In this document: positions 1 through 6,346 of the stretch, in pieces
How positions within the stretch are numbered: position 1 is the stretch's first letter
Layout: each line of letters opens with the position of its first letter
Assembly: GCA_905221035.1 (NCBI GenBank)
Contig: CAJNBP010000024.1
Span: forward strand, 1-15,534
Source: a bacterium
GTDB lineage: Bacteria; Bacillota; Bacilli; Lactobacillales; Streptococcaceae
Length of the DNA stretch: 15,534 nucleotides
Reading direction: 5' to 3'
Translations under genes and position numbers: made by a program
The notes under the pieces: model-generated
Database searches by the model: none
Told to the model about the DNA's origin: nothing
Seen by the model: only the letters and a program-made list of their open reading frames with translations

Positions 1-77
1 TAAAAGGACTTAGTCCTGTGCAATACAGAACTAAATCCTTTCAATAATTATTTGTCCAACTTTTTGGGGTCAGTACA
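1..77. mobile_element. Probable terminus of an IS3-family (IS150-like) insertion sequence
   Basis: Read on the minus strand from base 77, the sequence begins TGTACTG, continues with ACCCC and five A, then GTTGGAC (to base 54). This matches the remembered layout of IS150-group terminal inverted repeats (TGTACTG, a C-run, an A/T run, GTTGGAC). The element body would lie to the left, outside the window, and bases 1-53 would be its terminal non-coding part. No transposase codons can be confirmed; the TAA at 1-3 could be a transposase stop but cannot be proved from here. The orientation of the element is unknown. The other end and the target duplication are not visible, so this is an inference from one end only. 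Confidence 0.5.
3..41. terminator. Strong hairpin at left edge, terminator-like
   Basis: Bases 3-14 (AAAGGACTTAGT) pair with 30-41 (ACTAAATCCTTT) with one G-U/C-A type mismatch. After a C/A mismatch, CTGT (16-19) pairs with ACAG (25-28) around a GCAAT loop. The outer A/T bases give a U-tract-like end in either direction, so it could stop transcription both ways. Beside an IS end it may be the transposase terminator or a block to read-through into the element. Confidence 0.55.
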
Positions 78-140
78 AAATGCCTGATATTATGCGTTTT
101 TTTGATTTTGAAGACTTTTTGACAAACCTTTTTAAAAACA

Positions 141-170
141 CATGAGTGTCATGATTTTTTATGGTATAAT
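141..170 (+). promoter_or_regulatory. Extended -10 promoter for the lipase-like surface protein
   Basis: TGG followed by a perfect TATAAT (162-170) is a consensus extended -10 element. No good -35 box lies 16-18 bp upstream, which extended -10 promoters tolerate. The -35 position is instead occupied by a short dyad, CATGA-GTG-TCATG (141-153), a possible operator. The start of transcription would be near 177, giving a leader of about 215 nt before the ATG at 392. The same TGGTATAAT string occurs upstream of the second gene. Confidence 0.55.
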
Positions 171-391
171 GGCAGTGTTGGAAGTGAAATATTTACATTT
201 TTTTATATTTTACTGATATTTTATTAATATTAATCGATCCATTTTTCTATGATTAGAAATCAATGTAGTAGTTTATGATAAAGTAGAGGAAAAGCTCTAA
301 AATTTTAGTCAAGAAACGATTTAGTATTCTGTCAAGGCAAAATATTAGAACCCTCTATTTTGTAAAAATAGTTAGAAAGAAAGTTGGTAAA
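171..391 (+). other. AT-rich untranslated leader with palindromes
   Basis: No reading frame of note is seen. It contains two perfect 12-bp AT palindromes, ATTAATATTAAT (223-234) and CTAAAATTTTAG (297-308). In such AT-rich DNA these could be chance, but they are the only structure between promoter and gene and are candidate regulator sites. The ribosome binding site at its end is weak: AGAAAGAAAG at 374-383, 8 nt before the ATG, with no AGGAGG core. Confidence 0.4.
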
Positions 392-3300
392 ATGAAAGAT
401 ATTTTTAATAAACGTCAACGTTTTTCGATTCGAAAATTTTCTGTTGGAGTAGCTTCTGTATTAATAGGAATTTCCTTGTTTACACCATCCCAGGGAGTAC
501 TGGCTTCTACAGAAAGTTCTCTATCTTCTGTGGAGAAAAGAGAAGAAGTTCAAAATTTACCAGATAATCAAGATAATCCTTCTTCTGAGTTAGATACCAG
601 AGATGTTCCAATAGGATCTACAAGGACTACAGGAATCGTCACATCTGGGGATAAGGAAAATAATAGCTTGACCACAAGGGCTTTCGTAGCAGGTGAAGAT
701 AGATCAAGTACTCCAGAGGTGAGAGCAGCATCAACTCCTTCCGAGGTTAAAAAGTATGAATTAACTGAGGAGTATGCTAAGCAAATAAAAGCAGGAGTAA
801 TCGGTTCAGAAGGTGATAAGCTAGACAGTTTGTTACTAAACGGCCCTAAGTTAAGTCCAGAAGCTTATACAGATGATGATTACTTGAAGGATAAAGAAGA
901 ACTTTATATTTATGAAAAAGGTGGGAAAAAGTATGTAGGCTATAATAGTCATCCCTTATTAGAAGATACTGATGGTGATGGTATTATTGACAGTAAAGAA
1001 AAGCCAGATGAAAAATTAAAATGGAATGTAAGTGAGCGCGATATGATTATGTTCATGGAATTGTCTTACCGTGATGATAATTATATCGATAGAGTGTTGG
1101 ATCATAAGAAACCTTTAACAGAGTCAGAGTTATATAAAAAGAATGGTGATAGGAAGCCGCGTTATGAGTATATGATGATGAATAAGGAATTGGGACCTTA
1201 TTGGGAAAGGAAGAAAAGTTATCATACATCCAGTGGACTAGATGCTGTCTTGTATGAAACTAAGAGTGATTTTTTATATTTACCAAATGGCACTGCTCAA
1301 GTGTTGGCGTTTCGTGGAACAAGTGATGCGAAAGATATTAAAGCAGATATAACTCTGGGGACCGGAGGAAATCCTCAACAGGGGATAGATGCAGAAAATA
1401 TCATGCGTGAACTAGCCAAAGATAAGAGTATTACCAATCTTTATTTGACAGGACATTCTTTAGGAGGATATTTAGTACAACGGGCAATGGTTGAAGCCTA
1501 TCAATTGGCATATTCTGACAGCAGAGTCATGTCTCCTAGAGAACAGTCAGCTTATAGAAACTTTTATAATAATGTATTAAAAAAAGGAACAACATTTAAT
1601 GCTCCAAAAGTTGTGACAAGTTTGGTTTCTGGTCGTGAATTTTGGCAAAAAGGTTTAGATAGCAAAAAAATAGCTAAGTCAGGGAAATTGACTCATTATA
1701 TTGTTGATAATGATTCGACGATAAGAAAAGGCGTCAGCAATGATAGTGATGTTGTTATAAATGTTGGACCAACAAGCGGAGGTCATAGTTCACGTTCTTA
1801 TTTTGAATCCGATATGATTAATAGACGATCAGAGTTTATATCTGGGAAACGAATTTCTTTGGATGGGACAGGTTATCAAGATAAAAAAATTACATCAGTT
1901 AAATCTGTAGAAAAAGTTGGAGAAACTGCTGTATACAGTAAACGCGGAGATGACATCATTAAGTCAACAACTGTCAGTATGAAAGATCCTGATACAGGAC
2001 AGATTACTAAAAATACACTTGATGAAGTGTTCAAGAAAGATGGTGCCAAATCTAAGGTTGTTGTTACGCAAATACAGCCAAGTGTTCGTTATGAAAAAGA
2101 CGCAACAAAATCCAAAGGTGAAACTAATGTAACAATAGCTGGTACTCCAGGCACTAGAACAGTTACTACCACTTACACTGTGAATCCTACAGATGGCAGT
2201 CTTATTCCGCATGAAGAACCGGCGGTAGTAGTCCCATCAACTCCTACAGTGGTCAAAGTCCCAGCTAAGGATAAAGTAGTAGAAACACCAATTGAACCTG
2301 CAGTGGTTTATGAAAAAGATGACACTCGTGACTTCGGTAGACCAGACGAGCGTAGAGAAGGAACAAAAGGAAAATCTGTAACGACTACAAGGTATGATGT
2401 TAATCCAAATAATGGAACAGTCACAGAACAGGTTGGTAACCCAGTGGTCACACCAGCTGGTAAAACAATAGTTAAAGTTGGGGCTAAAACTAAGGTTGAG
2501 CGTAGCATGGATGAGCAAGGTCGTGAAGTTATCAACACTACAACTTATGAAGTTGATTCAGAAACAGGTAAGGTAACTCCTACAACAGTAACTACTTACG
2601 GGACAAGAAAAGAATCAACGGTTGAGAAGAGGGCAGTACCATCTCCAGTAGTTTACGAAAAAGACGATACGAAAGAAAAAGGTACTGAAGCAACTACCGT
2701 TAAAGGAGAAGATGGTGAAGATACAATCGTAACAACGTACAAAGTAAATCCAACAACAGGGGAAATTACCCCAACTGTAGGAAAACCGATTCGTACGAAA
2801 GAACCAACTAATACGATCGTTAAAGTTCCAGCTAAGAATAAAGTAGAAGCAAGAGGAATTCCATTATCTAAGAGATATGTAAAAGATGCTAGTAGGGAAA
2901 AAGGTCAAGATGATATTACTATTCCGGGAAAAGATGGAAGTGAGACAACCACAACGACCTACACAGTAAATCCAACTAATGGGGAAGTTACTCCAAATGT
3001 AGGAGAGCTGGTAATAGTAAATCCAACGGATACAATTATCAAAGTAGCAGCAAAAGATAAAGTAGTATACTCTAAAGACGGAGATAACATTGTCAAAGAA
3101 GTTACTATATATACAGTAAATTCAAATAATGGAAACATCACAGAGCATACAATAAAAGAAACGTTTAAAGAAAACGGATTGAAGGATAAAGTAGACGTAG
3201 AAACAATCCCATCCCCGGTAAAATACGAAAAAGATGCTAGTAGGGAAAAAGGTCAAGATAATATTACTGTCCCAGGAAAAGATGGAAGTAAAACAACCAC

Positions 3301-5509
3301 AACGACCTACACAGTAAATCCAAACAGTGGAGAAGCTATTGCACATGTAGGAGAGCCAGTAATAGTAAATCCAACAACTACTATCGTTAAAGTAGCAGCG
3401 AAAGATAAAGTAGTAACTTCTAAAGATGGAAATAACATTGTTAAGACAGCAACTTCATATACAGTAAATCCAGATAATGGAAACATAATAGAGCATACAA
3501 TAAAAGAAACGTTTAAAGAAAACGGATTGAAGGATAAAGTAGATGTAGAAACAATCCCATCCCCAGTAAAATACGAAAAAGATACTAGTAGGGAAAAAGG
3601 TCAAGACAATATTACTGTTCTAGGAAAAGACGGAAGTAAGACAACCACAACGACTTACACAGTAAATCCAGACAATGGAGAAACTATTGCACATGTAGGA
3701 GAACCGATAATAGTAGAACCAACTAATACTATTGTTAAAGTTCCAGCTAAGGATAAAGTAGTAGAAACACCGATTGAACCAGAAGTGGAATATGTTAAAG
3801 ATGCTGAAAAAGACTTCGGTACACCAGATCAGCGTACTGAGGGTGAAAAAGGTAAAACAGTCACTACAATCACTTACGATGTAGATCCAACCGACGGTCA
3901 TATCACAGAACAGGTTGGTAATCCAGTCGTCACCCCAGCAGGTAAGACAATCGTTAAAGTTGGTGTTAAAACTAAGGTTGAACAATCTAAAGATTCTGAA
4001 GGCCGTGATGTGATTGATACTACTATCTATGAGGTTGATCAAAAAACAGGTAAGGTAACTTCTACAACAGTAACTACTTACGGAACAAGGAAAGAACCAA
4101 CGGTTGAGAAGAGGGTAGTCCCATCTCCAGTAGTTTACGAAAAAGACGATACGAAAGAAAAAGGAACTGGAGCAACTACCGTTAAAGGTGAAGATGGTGA
4201 AGATACAATCGTAACAACGTACAAAGTAAATCCAACAACAGGGGAAATTACCCCAACTGTAGGAAAACTGGTTCGCCTGAAAGAACCAACTAATACGATC
4301 GTTAAAGTTCCAGCTAAGGATAAAGTAGTAGAAACGCTGATTGAACCAGAAGTGGAATACGTTAAAGATGTTGAAAAAGACTTCGGTACACCAGATCAGC
4401 GTACTGAGGGTGAAAAAGGTAAAACAGTCACTACAACCACTTACGATGTAGATTCAACCGACGGTCATATCACAAAACACGTTGGCACCCCAGTCGTCAC
4501 TTCAGCAGGTAAGACAATCGTTAAAGTTGGTGCGAAAACTAAGGTTGAACGTAATAAGGATGACCAAGGTCGTGATGTGATTGATACCACTACCTATGAA
4601 GTAGATTCAAAAACAGGTAAGGTAACTCCGACAACAGTTCGAACTTATGGGAAAACGAAAGAACCAAAAGTAGAGTTAGAACAAGTTCCTAAGACAGGTG
4701 ACGTTACAGTCACACCTAAGAAACCAGATGGCTCAACATACCCACCAGGAACTAAGGTAGAAATCCCAGGTAAAGATGGTCCAATCACAGTCACAATCGG
4801 TGAAGACGGTAAAGGTAAAGTACCAAACAGTGAATTACCAGAAGGTAAAGTTTCAGGTACAGGTAAGATTACTGAACCAGGTAAACCAGCTGTGGAAGTT
4901 CCAGTAGAAAATCCAGCTAAGGTAACAATTTTTGAAAATGGTGTATTACCGGCTTCAATTGAATTGCCAGAGCTAATGATTGAGGTTCGATGGATTGATG
5001 ATGATGGAAATGTATTGAAACCATCCGTTAAGACAGGTAGTGAAAAGGATGCTGAACATGGATCAATTCCAGGATATGAATACGTACGGACTGTGATTGA
5101 TGAAAATGAACCAGTGATTACACATATCTTCAGAAAAGTAAGTGGAAGTACAATTCCAAATACAATTCCAGTAACTCCAGTCACACCTGATACTGATGGA
5201 AATTCTGGTCAAGATATACCTGCACCAACAACTCCAACTCCAGTCCCAGTTGCGCCGGTCACACCTGATACTAATGGAAATTCTGGTCACGATACACCTG
5301 CACCAACAACTCCAATTCCAGATGAGGTTACTCCGAATGCAAATCATGAAGATACTACAGATGCTAGTGACAATGGAGCTAAATCAAATGATTCTCAAAA
5401 TGTATTGCCAAATACAGGAACAGAATCAAATGCGACTCTTGCCTCTCTAGGACTTCTTGGTATTCTAAGTGGTCTCGGACTTGCTCTTGGAAAGAAAAAA
5501 GAAGACTAA
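392..5509 (+). CDS. YSIRK/LPxTG cell-wall-anchored class 3 lipase-like protein with G5-like stalk (1705 aa, complete)
   Basis: Seen: a YSIRK-type signal (FSIRKFSVGVAS, residues 11-22; likely cleavage near 38-39); a thrombospondin-3/EF-hand-like loop DTDGDGIID (192-200); a lipase-like domain (about 214-500) with FRGT (307-310, likely oxyanion region) and nucleophile elbow GHSLGG (Ser356). D441 (or D439) in VDNDST and H465 in GGHSS fit the rest of a Ser-Asp-His triad. Nine G5-like modules follow (561-1386), then a PDGS/YPPGTKVEIPG segment (1432 to about 1515), a MucBP-like domain (about 1530-1583), a Pro/Thr-rich wall region, LPNTG (1672-1676), a hydrophobic helix and a KKKED tail. Known: class 3 lipases cleave ester lipids; G5 domains act in adhesion and as stalks; sortase A links LPxTG to peptidoglycan. 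Inferred: a surface-displayed lipase, phospholipase or esterase; its substrate is unknown. It appears monocistronic, with a hairpin after the stop. Confidence 0.9.
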   Translation: MKDIFNKRQRFSIRKFSVGVASVLIGISLFTPSQGVLASTESSLSSVEKREEVQNLPDNQDNPSSELDTRDVPIGSTRTTGIVTSGDKENNSLTTRAFVAGEDRSSTPEVRAASTPSEVKKYELTEEYAKQIKAGVIGSEGDKLDSLLLNGPKLSPEAYTDDDYLKDKEELYIYEKGGKKYVGYNSHPLLEDTDGDGIIDSKEKPDEKLKWNVSERDMIMFMELSYRDDNYIDRVLDHKKPLTESELYKKNGDRKPRYEYMMMNKELGPYWERKKSYHTSSGLDAVLYETKSDFLYLPNGTAQVLAFRGTSDAKDIKADITLGTGGNPQQGIDAENIMRELAKDKSITNLYLTGHSLGGYLVQRAMVEAYQLAYSDSRVMSPREQSAYRNFYNNVLKKGTTFNAPKVVTSLVSGREFWQKGLDSKKIAKSGKLTHYIVDNDSTIRKGVSNDSDVVINVGPTSGGHSSRSYFESDMINRRSEFISGKRISLDGTGYQDKKITSVKSVEKVGETAVYSKRGDDIIKSTTVSMKDPDTGQITKNTLDEVFKKDGAKSKVVVTQIQPSVRYEKDATKSKGETNVTIAGTPGTRTVTTTYTVNPTDGSLIPHEEPAVVVPSTPTVVKVPAKDKVVETPIEPAVVYEKDDTRDFGRPDERREGTKGKSVTTTRYDVNPNNGTVTEQVGNPVVTPAGKTIVKVGAKTKVERSMDEQGREVINTTTYEVDSETGKVTPTTVTTYGTRKESTVEKRAVPSPVVYEKDDTKEKGTEATTVKGEDGEDTIVTTYKVNPTTGEITPTVGKPIRTKEPTNTIVKVPAKNKVEARGIPLSKRYVKDASREKGQDDITIPGKDGSETTTTTYTVNPTNGEVTPNVGELVIVNPTDTIIKVAAKDKVVYSKDGDNIVKEVTIYTVNSNNGNITEHTIKETFKENGLKDKVDVETIPSPVKYEKDASREKGQDNITVPGKDGSKTTTTTYTVNPNSGEAIAHVGEPVIVNPTTTIVKVAAKDKVVTSKDGNNIVKTATSYTVNPDNGNIIEHTIKETFKENGLKDKVDVETIPSPVKYEKDTSREKGQDNITVLGKDGSKTTTTTYTVNPDNGETIAHVGEPIIVEPTNTIVKVPAKDKVVETPIEPEVEYVKDAEKDFGTPDQRTEGEKGKTVTTITYDVDPTDGHITEQVGNPVVTPAGKTIVKVGVKTKVEQSKDSEGRDVIDTTIYEVDQKTGKVTSTTVTTYGTRKEPTVEKRVVPSPVVYEKDDTKEKGTGATTVKGEDGEDTIVTTYKVNPTTGEITPTVGKLVRLKEPTNTIVKVPAKDKVVETLIEPEVEYVKDVEKDFGTPDQRTEGEKGKTVTTTTYDVDSTDGHITKHVGTPVVTSAGKTIVKVGAKTKVERNKDDQGRDVIDTTTYEVDSKTGKVTPTTVRTYGKTKEPKVELEQVPKTGDVTVTPKKPDGSTYPPGTKVEIPGKDGPITVTIGEDGKGKVPNSELPEGKVSGTGKITEPGKPAVEVPVENPAKVTIFENGVLPASIELPELMIEVRWIDDDGNVLKPSVKTGSEKDAEHGSIPGYEYVRTVIDENEPVITHIFRKVSGSTIPNTIPVTPVTPDTDGNSGQDIPAPTTPTPVPVAPVTPDTNGNSGHDTPAPTTPIPDEVTPNANHEDTTDASDNGAKSNDSQNVLPNTGTESNATLASLGLLGILSGLGLALGKKKED
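2072..4549 (+). repeat. Nine G5-like modules with spacers (residues 561-1386)
   Basis: Each module runs from a (V/Y)xYxKD motif through GxxG, TTTYxVNPxxG and VG to (T)IVKVxAKxKV. By sequence they fall into subtypes ordered D-A-B-C-C-C-A-B-A, where A contains DFGxPD, B contains GEDGEDTIVTTY and C contains REKGQDxIT. After modules 2, 4, 5, 7 and 9 come spacers of about 45 residues that resemble half a module. The segment just before module 1 resembles the spacers after modules 4 and 5. DNA copies are spaced 348 bp (3143 and 3491), 567 bp (3763 and 4330) and 1482 bp (2281 and 3763), indicating block duplications. G5 assignment is by motif only. Confidence 0.7.
5181..5320 (+). repeat. 78-bp direct repeat in Pro/Thr-rich wall-spanning region
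   Basis: A 62-bp stretch at 5181-5242 recurs at 5259-5320 (period 78 bp, 26 codons) with few changes. It encodes VTPDT(D/N)GNSG followed by DxPAPTTP. This is the usual low-complexity segment that threads through peptidoglycan just before the sortase motif; copy number in such regions often varies between strains. Confidence 0.75.
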
Positions 5510-5532
5510 AAATTTAGTCAAAATATGAATGG

Positions 5533-5555
5533 TTCATTGTTAAGTGGACAATGAA
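5533..5555 (+). terminator. Small hairpin after the lipase-like gene
   Basis: TTCATTGT (5533-5540) and ACAATGAA (5548-5555) form a perfect 8-bp stem with a 7-nt loop, 23 bp after the stop codon. It is A/T-rich and followed by TAAAAAG rather than a T-run, so it is probably an RNA 3'-end structure or a weak partner of the stronger hairpin downstream. Confidence 0.35.
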
Positions 5556-5568
5556 TAAAAAGATTAAA

Positions 5569-5620
5569 CAACAGCCTTGCTCCTCGTTTTAAAATAGGTG
5601 CAAGGCTATTGTTGTGTTTT
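5569..5620 (+). terminator. Likely intrinsic terminator of the lipase-like gene
   Basis: CAACA plus GCCTTGC (5569-5580) pairs with GCAAGGC and TTGTTG (5600-5614), leaving a 3-nt bulge, and is followed by TGTTTT (5615-5620). The GC-rich inner stem and following T-run fit a rho-independent terminator; the loop is long (19 nt) and contains its own TTTTAAAA. Confidence 0.6.
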
Positions 5621-5651
5621 AGAAAAAGTAGAAACTTGTACCAAAATACTC

Positions 5652-5790
5652 ATACTCAATAAACACCAAAGAGAAAACTAGAAAGCTAGGCGCAGATAGC
5701 TCAAAACACTATTTTGAGGTTGTAGATAAAACTGACAAAGTCAGCAATTTATCCTACTCCAAGATGACGCTGACGTTGTTTGGAGAGTAT
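5652..5790 (-). repeat. BOX element (boxC-boxB-boxA, reversed)
   Basis: The element begins ATACTC (5652-5657) and ends GAGTAT (5785-5790), the known BOX tips. Inside are CTCAAAACACTATTTTGAG, a boxC/boxB-type palindrome; CTGACAAAGTCAG, a boxB hairpin; and GACGCTGACG near the right end, which is the core of the remembered boxA sequence used for BOX-PCR. By that core, boxA lies at the right and the element reads on the minus strand, with a single boxB copy. Length, 139 bp, fits an A-B-C BOX. BOX elements are non-coding, structured repeats scattered in pneumococcus and relatives, and some modulate neighbouring gene expression. Confidence 0.85.
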
Positions 5791-6081
5791 TAAAACATTG
5801 TGTTTCTTTTAATCCCAATACTCAGTTTTGGGATACCTCAATAAACTCTCCATCGCTGTGCTATTAGTGCATTTTTCGATACGTTTCACCTGACATGACA
5901 CAGCTACTACTCGACATTCTTGAGAAATGTTTCAGGAGCTACAATGAATATGGATCGATTGATATGATAGGTAATGATAGATTTATTTTATAGGTAGAGA
6001 AGGCATCTTTTTTTGCATTTACTTATATAACATGATAACATTTTATGTAAAATAATGGTTTTTAACTTTATTTGATAGAAC
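5791..6081. other. Non-coding AT-rich intergenic stretch
   Basis: No credible reading frame on either strand. The only structure seen is a 7-bp inverted repeat, ATCCCAA (5812-5818) with TTGGGAT (5828-5834), just beyond the BOX element. The rest becomes increasingly AT-rich towards the promoter at about 6100, which is usual for DNA upstream of a strongly expressed streptococcal surface gene. Confidence 0.5.
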
Positions 6082-6091
6082 AAACCGGTTT
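6082..6091. promoter_or_regulatory. 10-bp palindrome next to the -35 region, possible operator
   Basis: AAACCGGTTT is a perfect palindrome, one of the few GC-containing words in an AT-rich stretch, and it ends 4 bp before the -35 box of the second promoter. Position suggests a transcription factor site; no regulator is recognised. Confidence 0.3.
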
Positions 6092-6095
6092 ATAT

Positions 6096-6124
6096 TTGTG
6101 TAAATTTATTAAAAATGGTATAAT
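6096..6124 (+). promoter_or_regulatory. Extended -10 promoter of the giant Rib-repeat protein
   Basis: TGG plus a perfect TATAAT (6116-6124) gives a consensus extended -10. TTGTGT at 6096-6101 is a partial -35 match at 17-bp spacing. Transcription would start near 6131, that is, within the first copy of the 9-bp tandem repeat, giving a 5' leader of about 215 nt. Confidence 0.65.
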
Positions 6125-6128
6125 TGGG

Positions 6129-6243
6129 CTGTGATAGCTGTGATAGCTGTGATAGCTGTGATAGCTGTGATAGCTGTGATAGCTGTGATAGCTGTGATAG
6201 CTGTGATAGCTGTGATAGCTGTGATAGCTGTGATAGCTGTGAT
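6129..6243 (+). repeat. 9-bp tandem repeat (CTGTGATAG), 12.8 copies, in the 5' leader
   Basis: Twelve perfect copies of CTGTGATAG followed by a 7-bp partial copy, with no visible mismatch. The array begins five bases after the -10 hexamer and ends 103 bp before the start codon, so it makes up about half of the predicted untranslated leader. Perfect short arrays gain and lose units by slipped-strand mispairing, so copy number is expected to differ between strains and cells. Loss or gain of a unit would change leader length by 9 nt, and would not shift any reading frame through it. Group B Streptococcus has short repeats upstream of the alpha C protein gene that tune expression, a useful precedent. 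Confidence 0.97.
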
Positions 6244-6272
6244 GTTATTAGCAAATAGTAGTCATCATAGTG

Positions 6273-6310
6273 ATTTTTATAACTTGACTCTTTTTTGAAG
6301 TTATAAAAAT
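6273..6310 (+). promoter_or_regulatory. Perfect 13-bp inverted repeat (leader hairpin) before the giant gene
   Basis: ATTTTTATAACTT (6273-6285) pairs perfectly with AAGTTATAAAAAT (6298-6310) around a 12-nt loop. The following TGCTTTTT makes it resemble a weak, AU-only terminator or attenuator. It ends 26 nt before the Shine-Dalgarno site. It could act as an RNA structure controlling transcript elongation or translation, or as a DNA binding site. Confidence 0.6.
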
Positions 6311-6336
6311 TGCTTTTTCTATATTATATTACCTTT

Positions 6337-6342
6337 AGGAGG
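6337..6342 (+). promoter_or_regulatory. Consensus ribosome binding site
   Basis: AGGAGG (followed by G) lies 4 nt before the ATG at 6347, a perfect Shine-Dalgarno core that fixes this start; the encoded protein begins with a proper YSIRK signal. It is far stronger than the site before the first gene. Confidence 0.9.
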
Positions 6343-6346
6343 GAAA

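Noticed and set aside
119..124. Perfect TTGACA as a -35 box for the first promoter
   Set aside because: It is 40 bp from the TATAAT at 165-170, and nothing like a -10 lies 16-18 bp downstream of it.
4685..4702. VPKTGD (residues 1432-1437) as an internal sortase signal
   Set aside because: It is not followed by a hydrophobic segment and basic tail, and a proper LPNTG anchor exists at the C-terminus.
4645..5184. Long open frame on the minus strand (179 codons) inside the first gene, and many similar ones inside both genes
   Set aside because: They lie opposite strongly supported repeat-coding sequence, have no ribosome sites or recognisable protein features, and recur with the repeats. Val/Thr/Pro-rich repeats simply lack stop codons on the other strand.
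5196..5450. 84-codon plus-strand frame at the end of the first gene
   Set aside because: It overlaps the Pro/Thr-rich wall region and LPNTG anchor in another frame; its low-complexity protein is a by-product of the 78-bp repeat.
5504..5519. GACTAAA-AA-TTTAGTC around the stop codon of the first gene as a terminator
   Set aside because: A 2-nt loop cannot close properly and there is no T-run; the hairpin at 5569-5620 is the better terminator.
6129..6243. CRISPR array
   Set aside because: Units are 9 bp, head to tail, with no spacers.
6284..6312. TTGACT with TATAAA as a second promoter for the giant gene
   Set aside because: Spacing is only 12 bp and both boxes are part of the perfect inverted repeat, so the hairpin explains them better.
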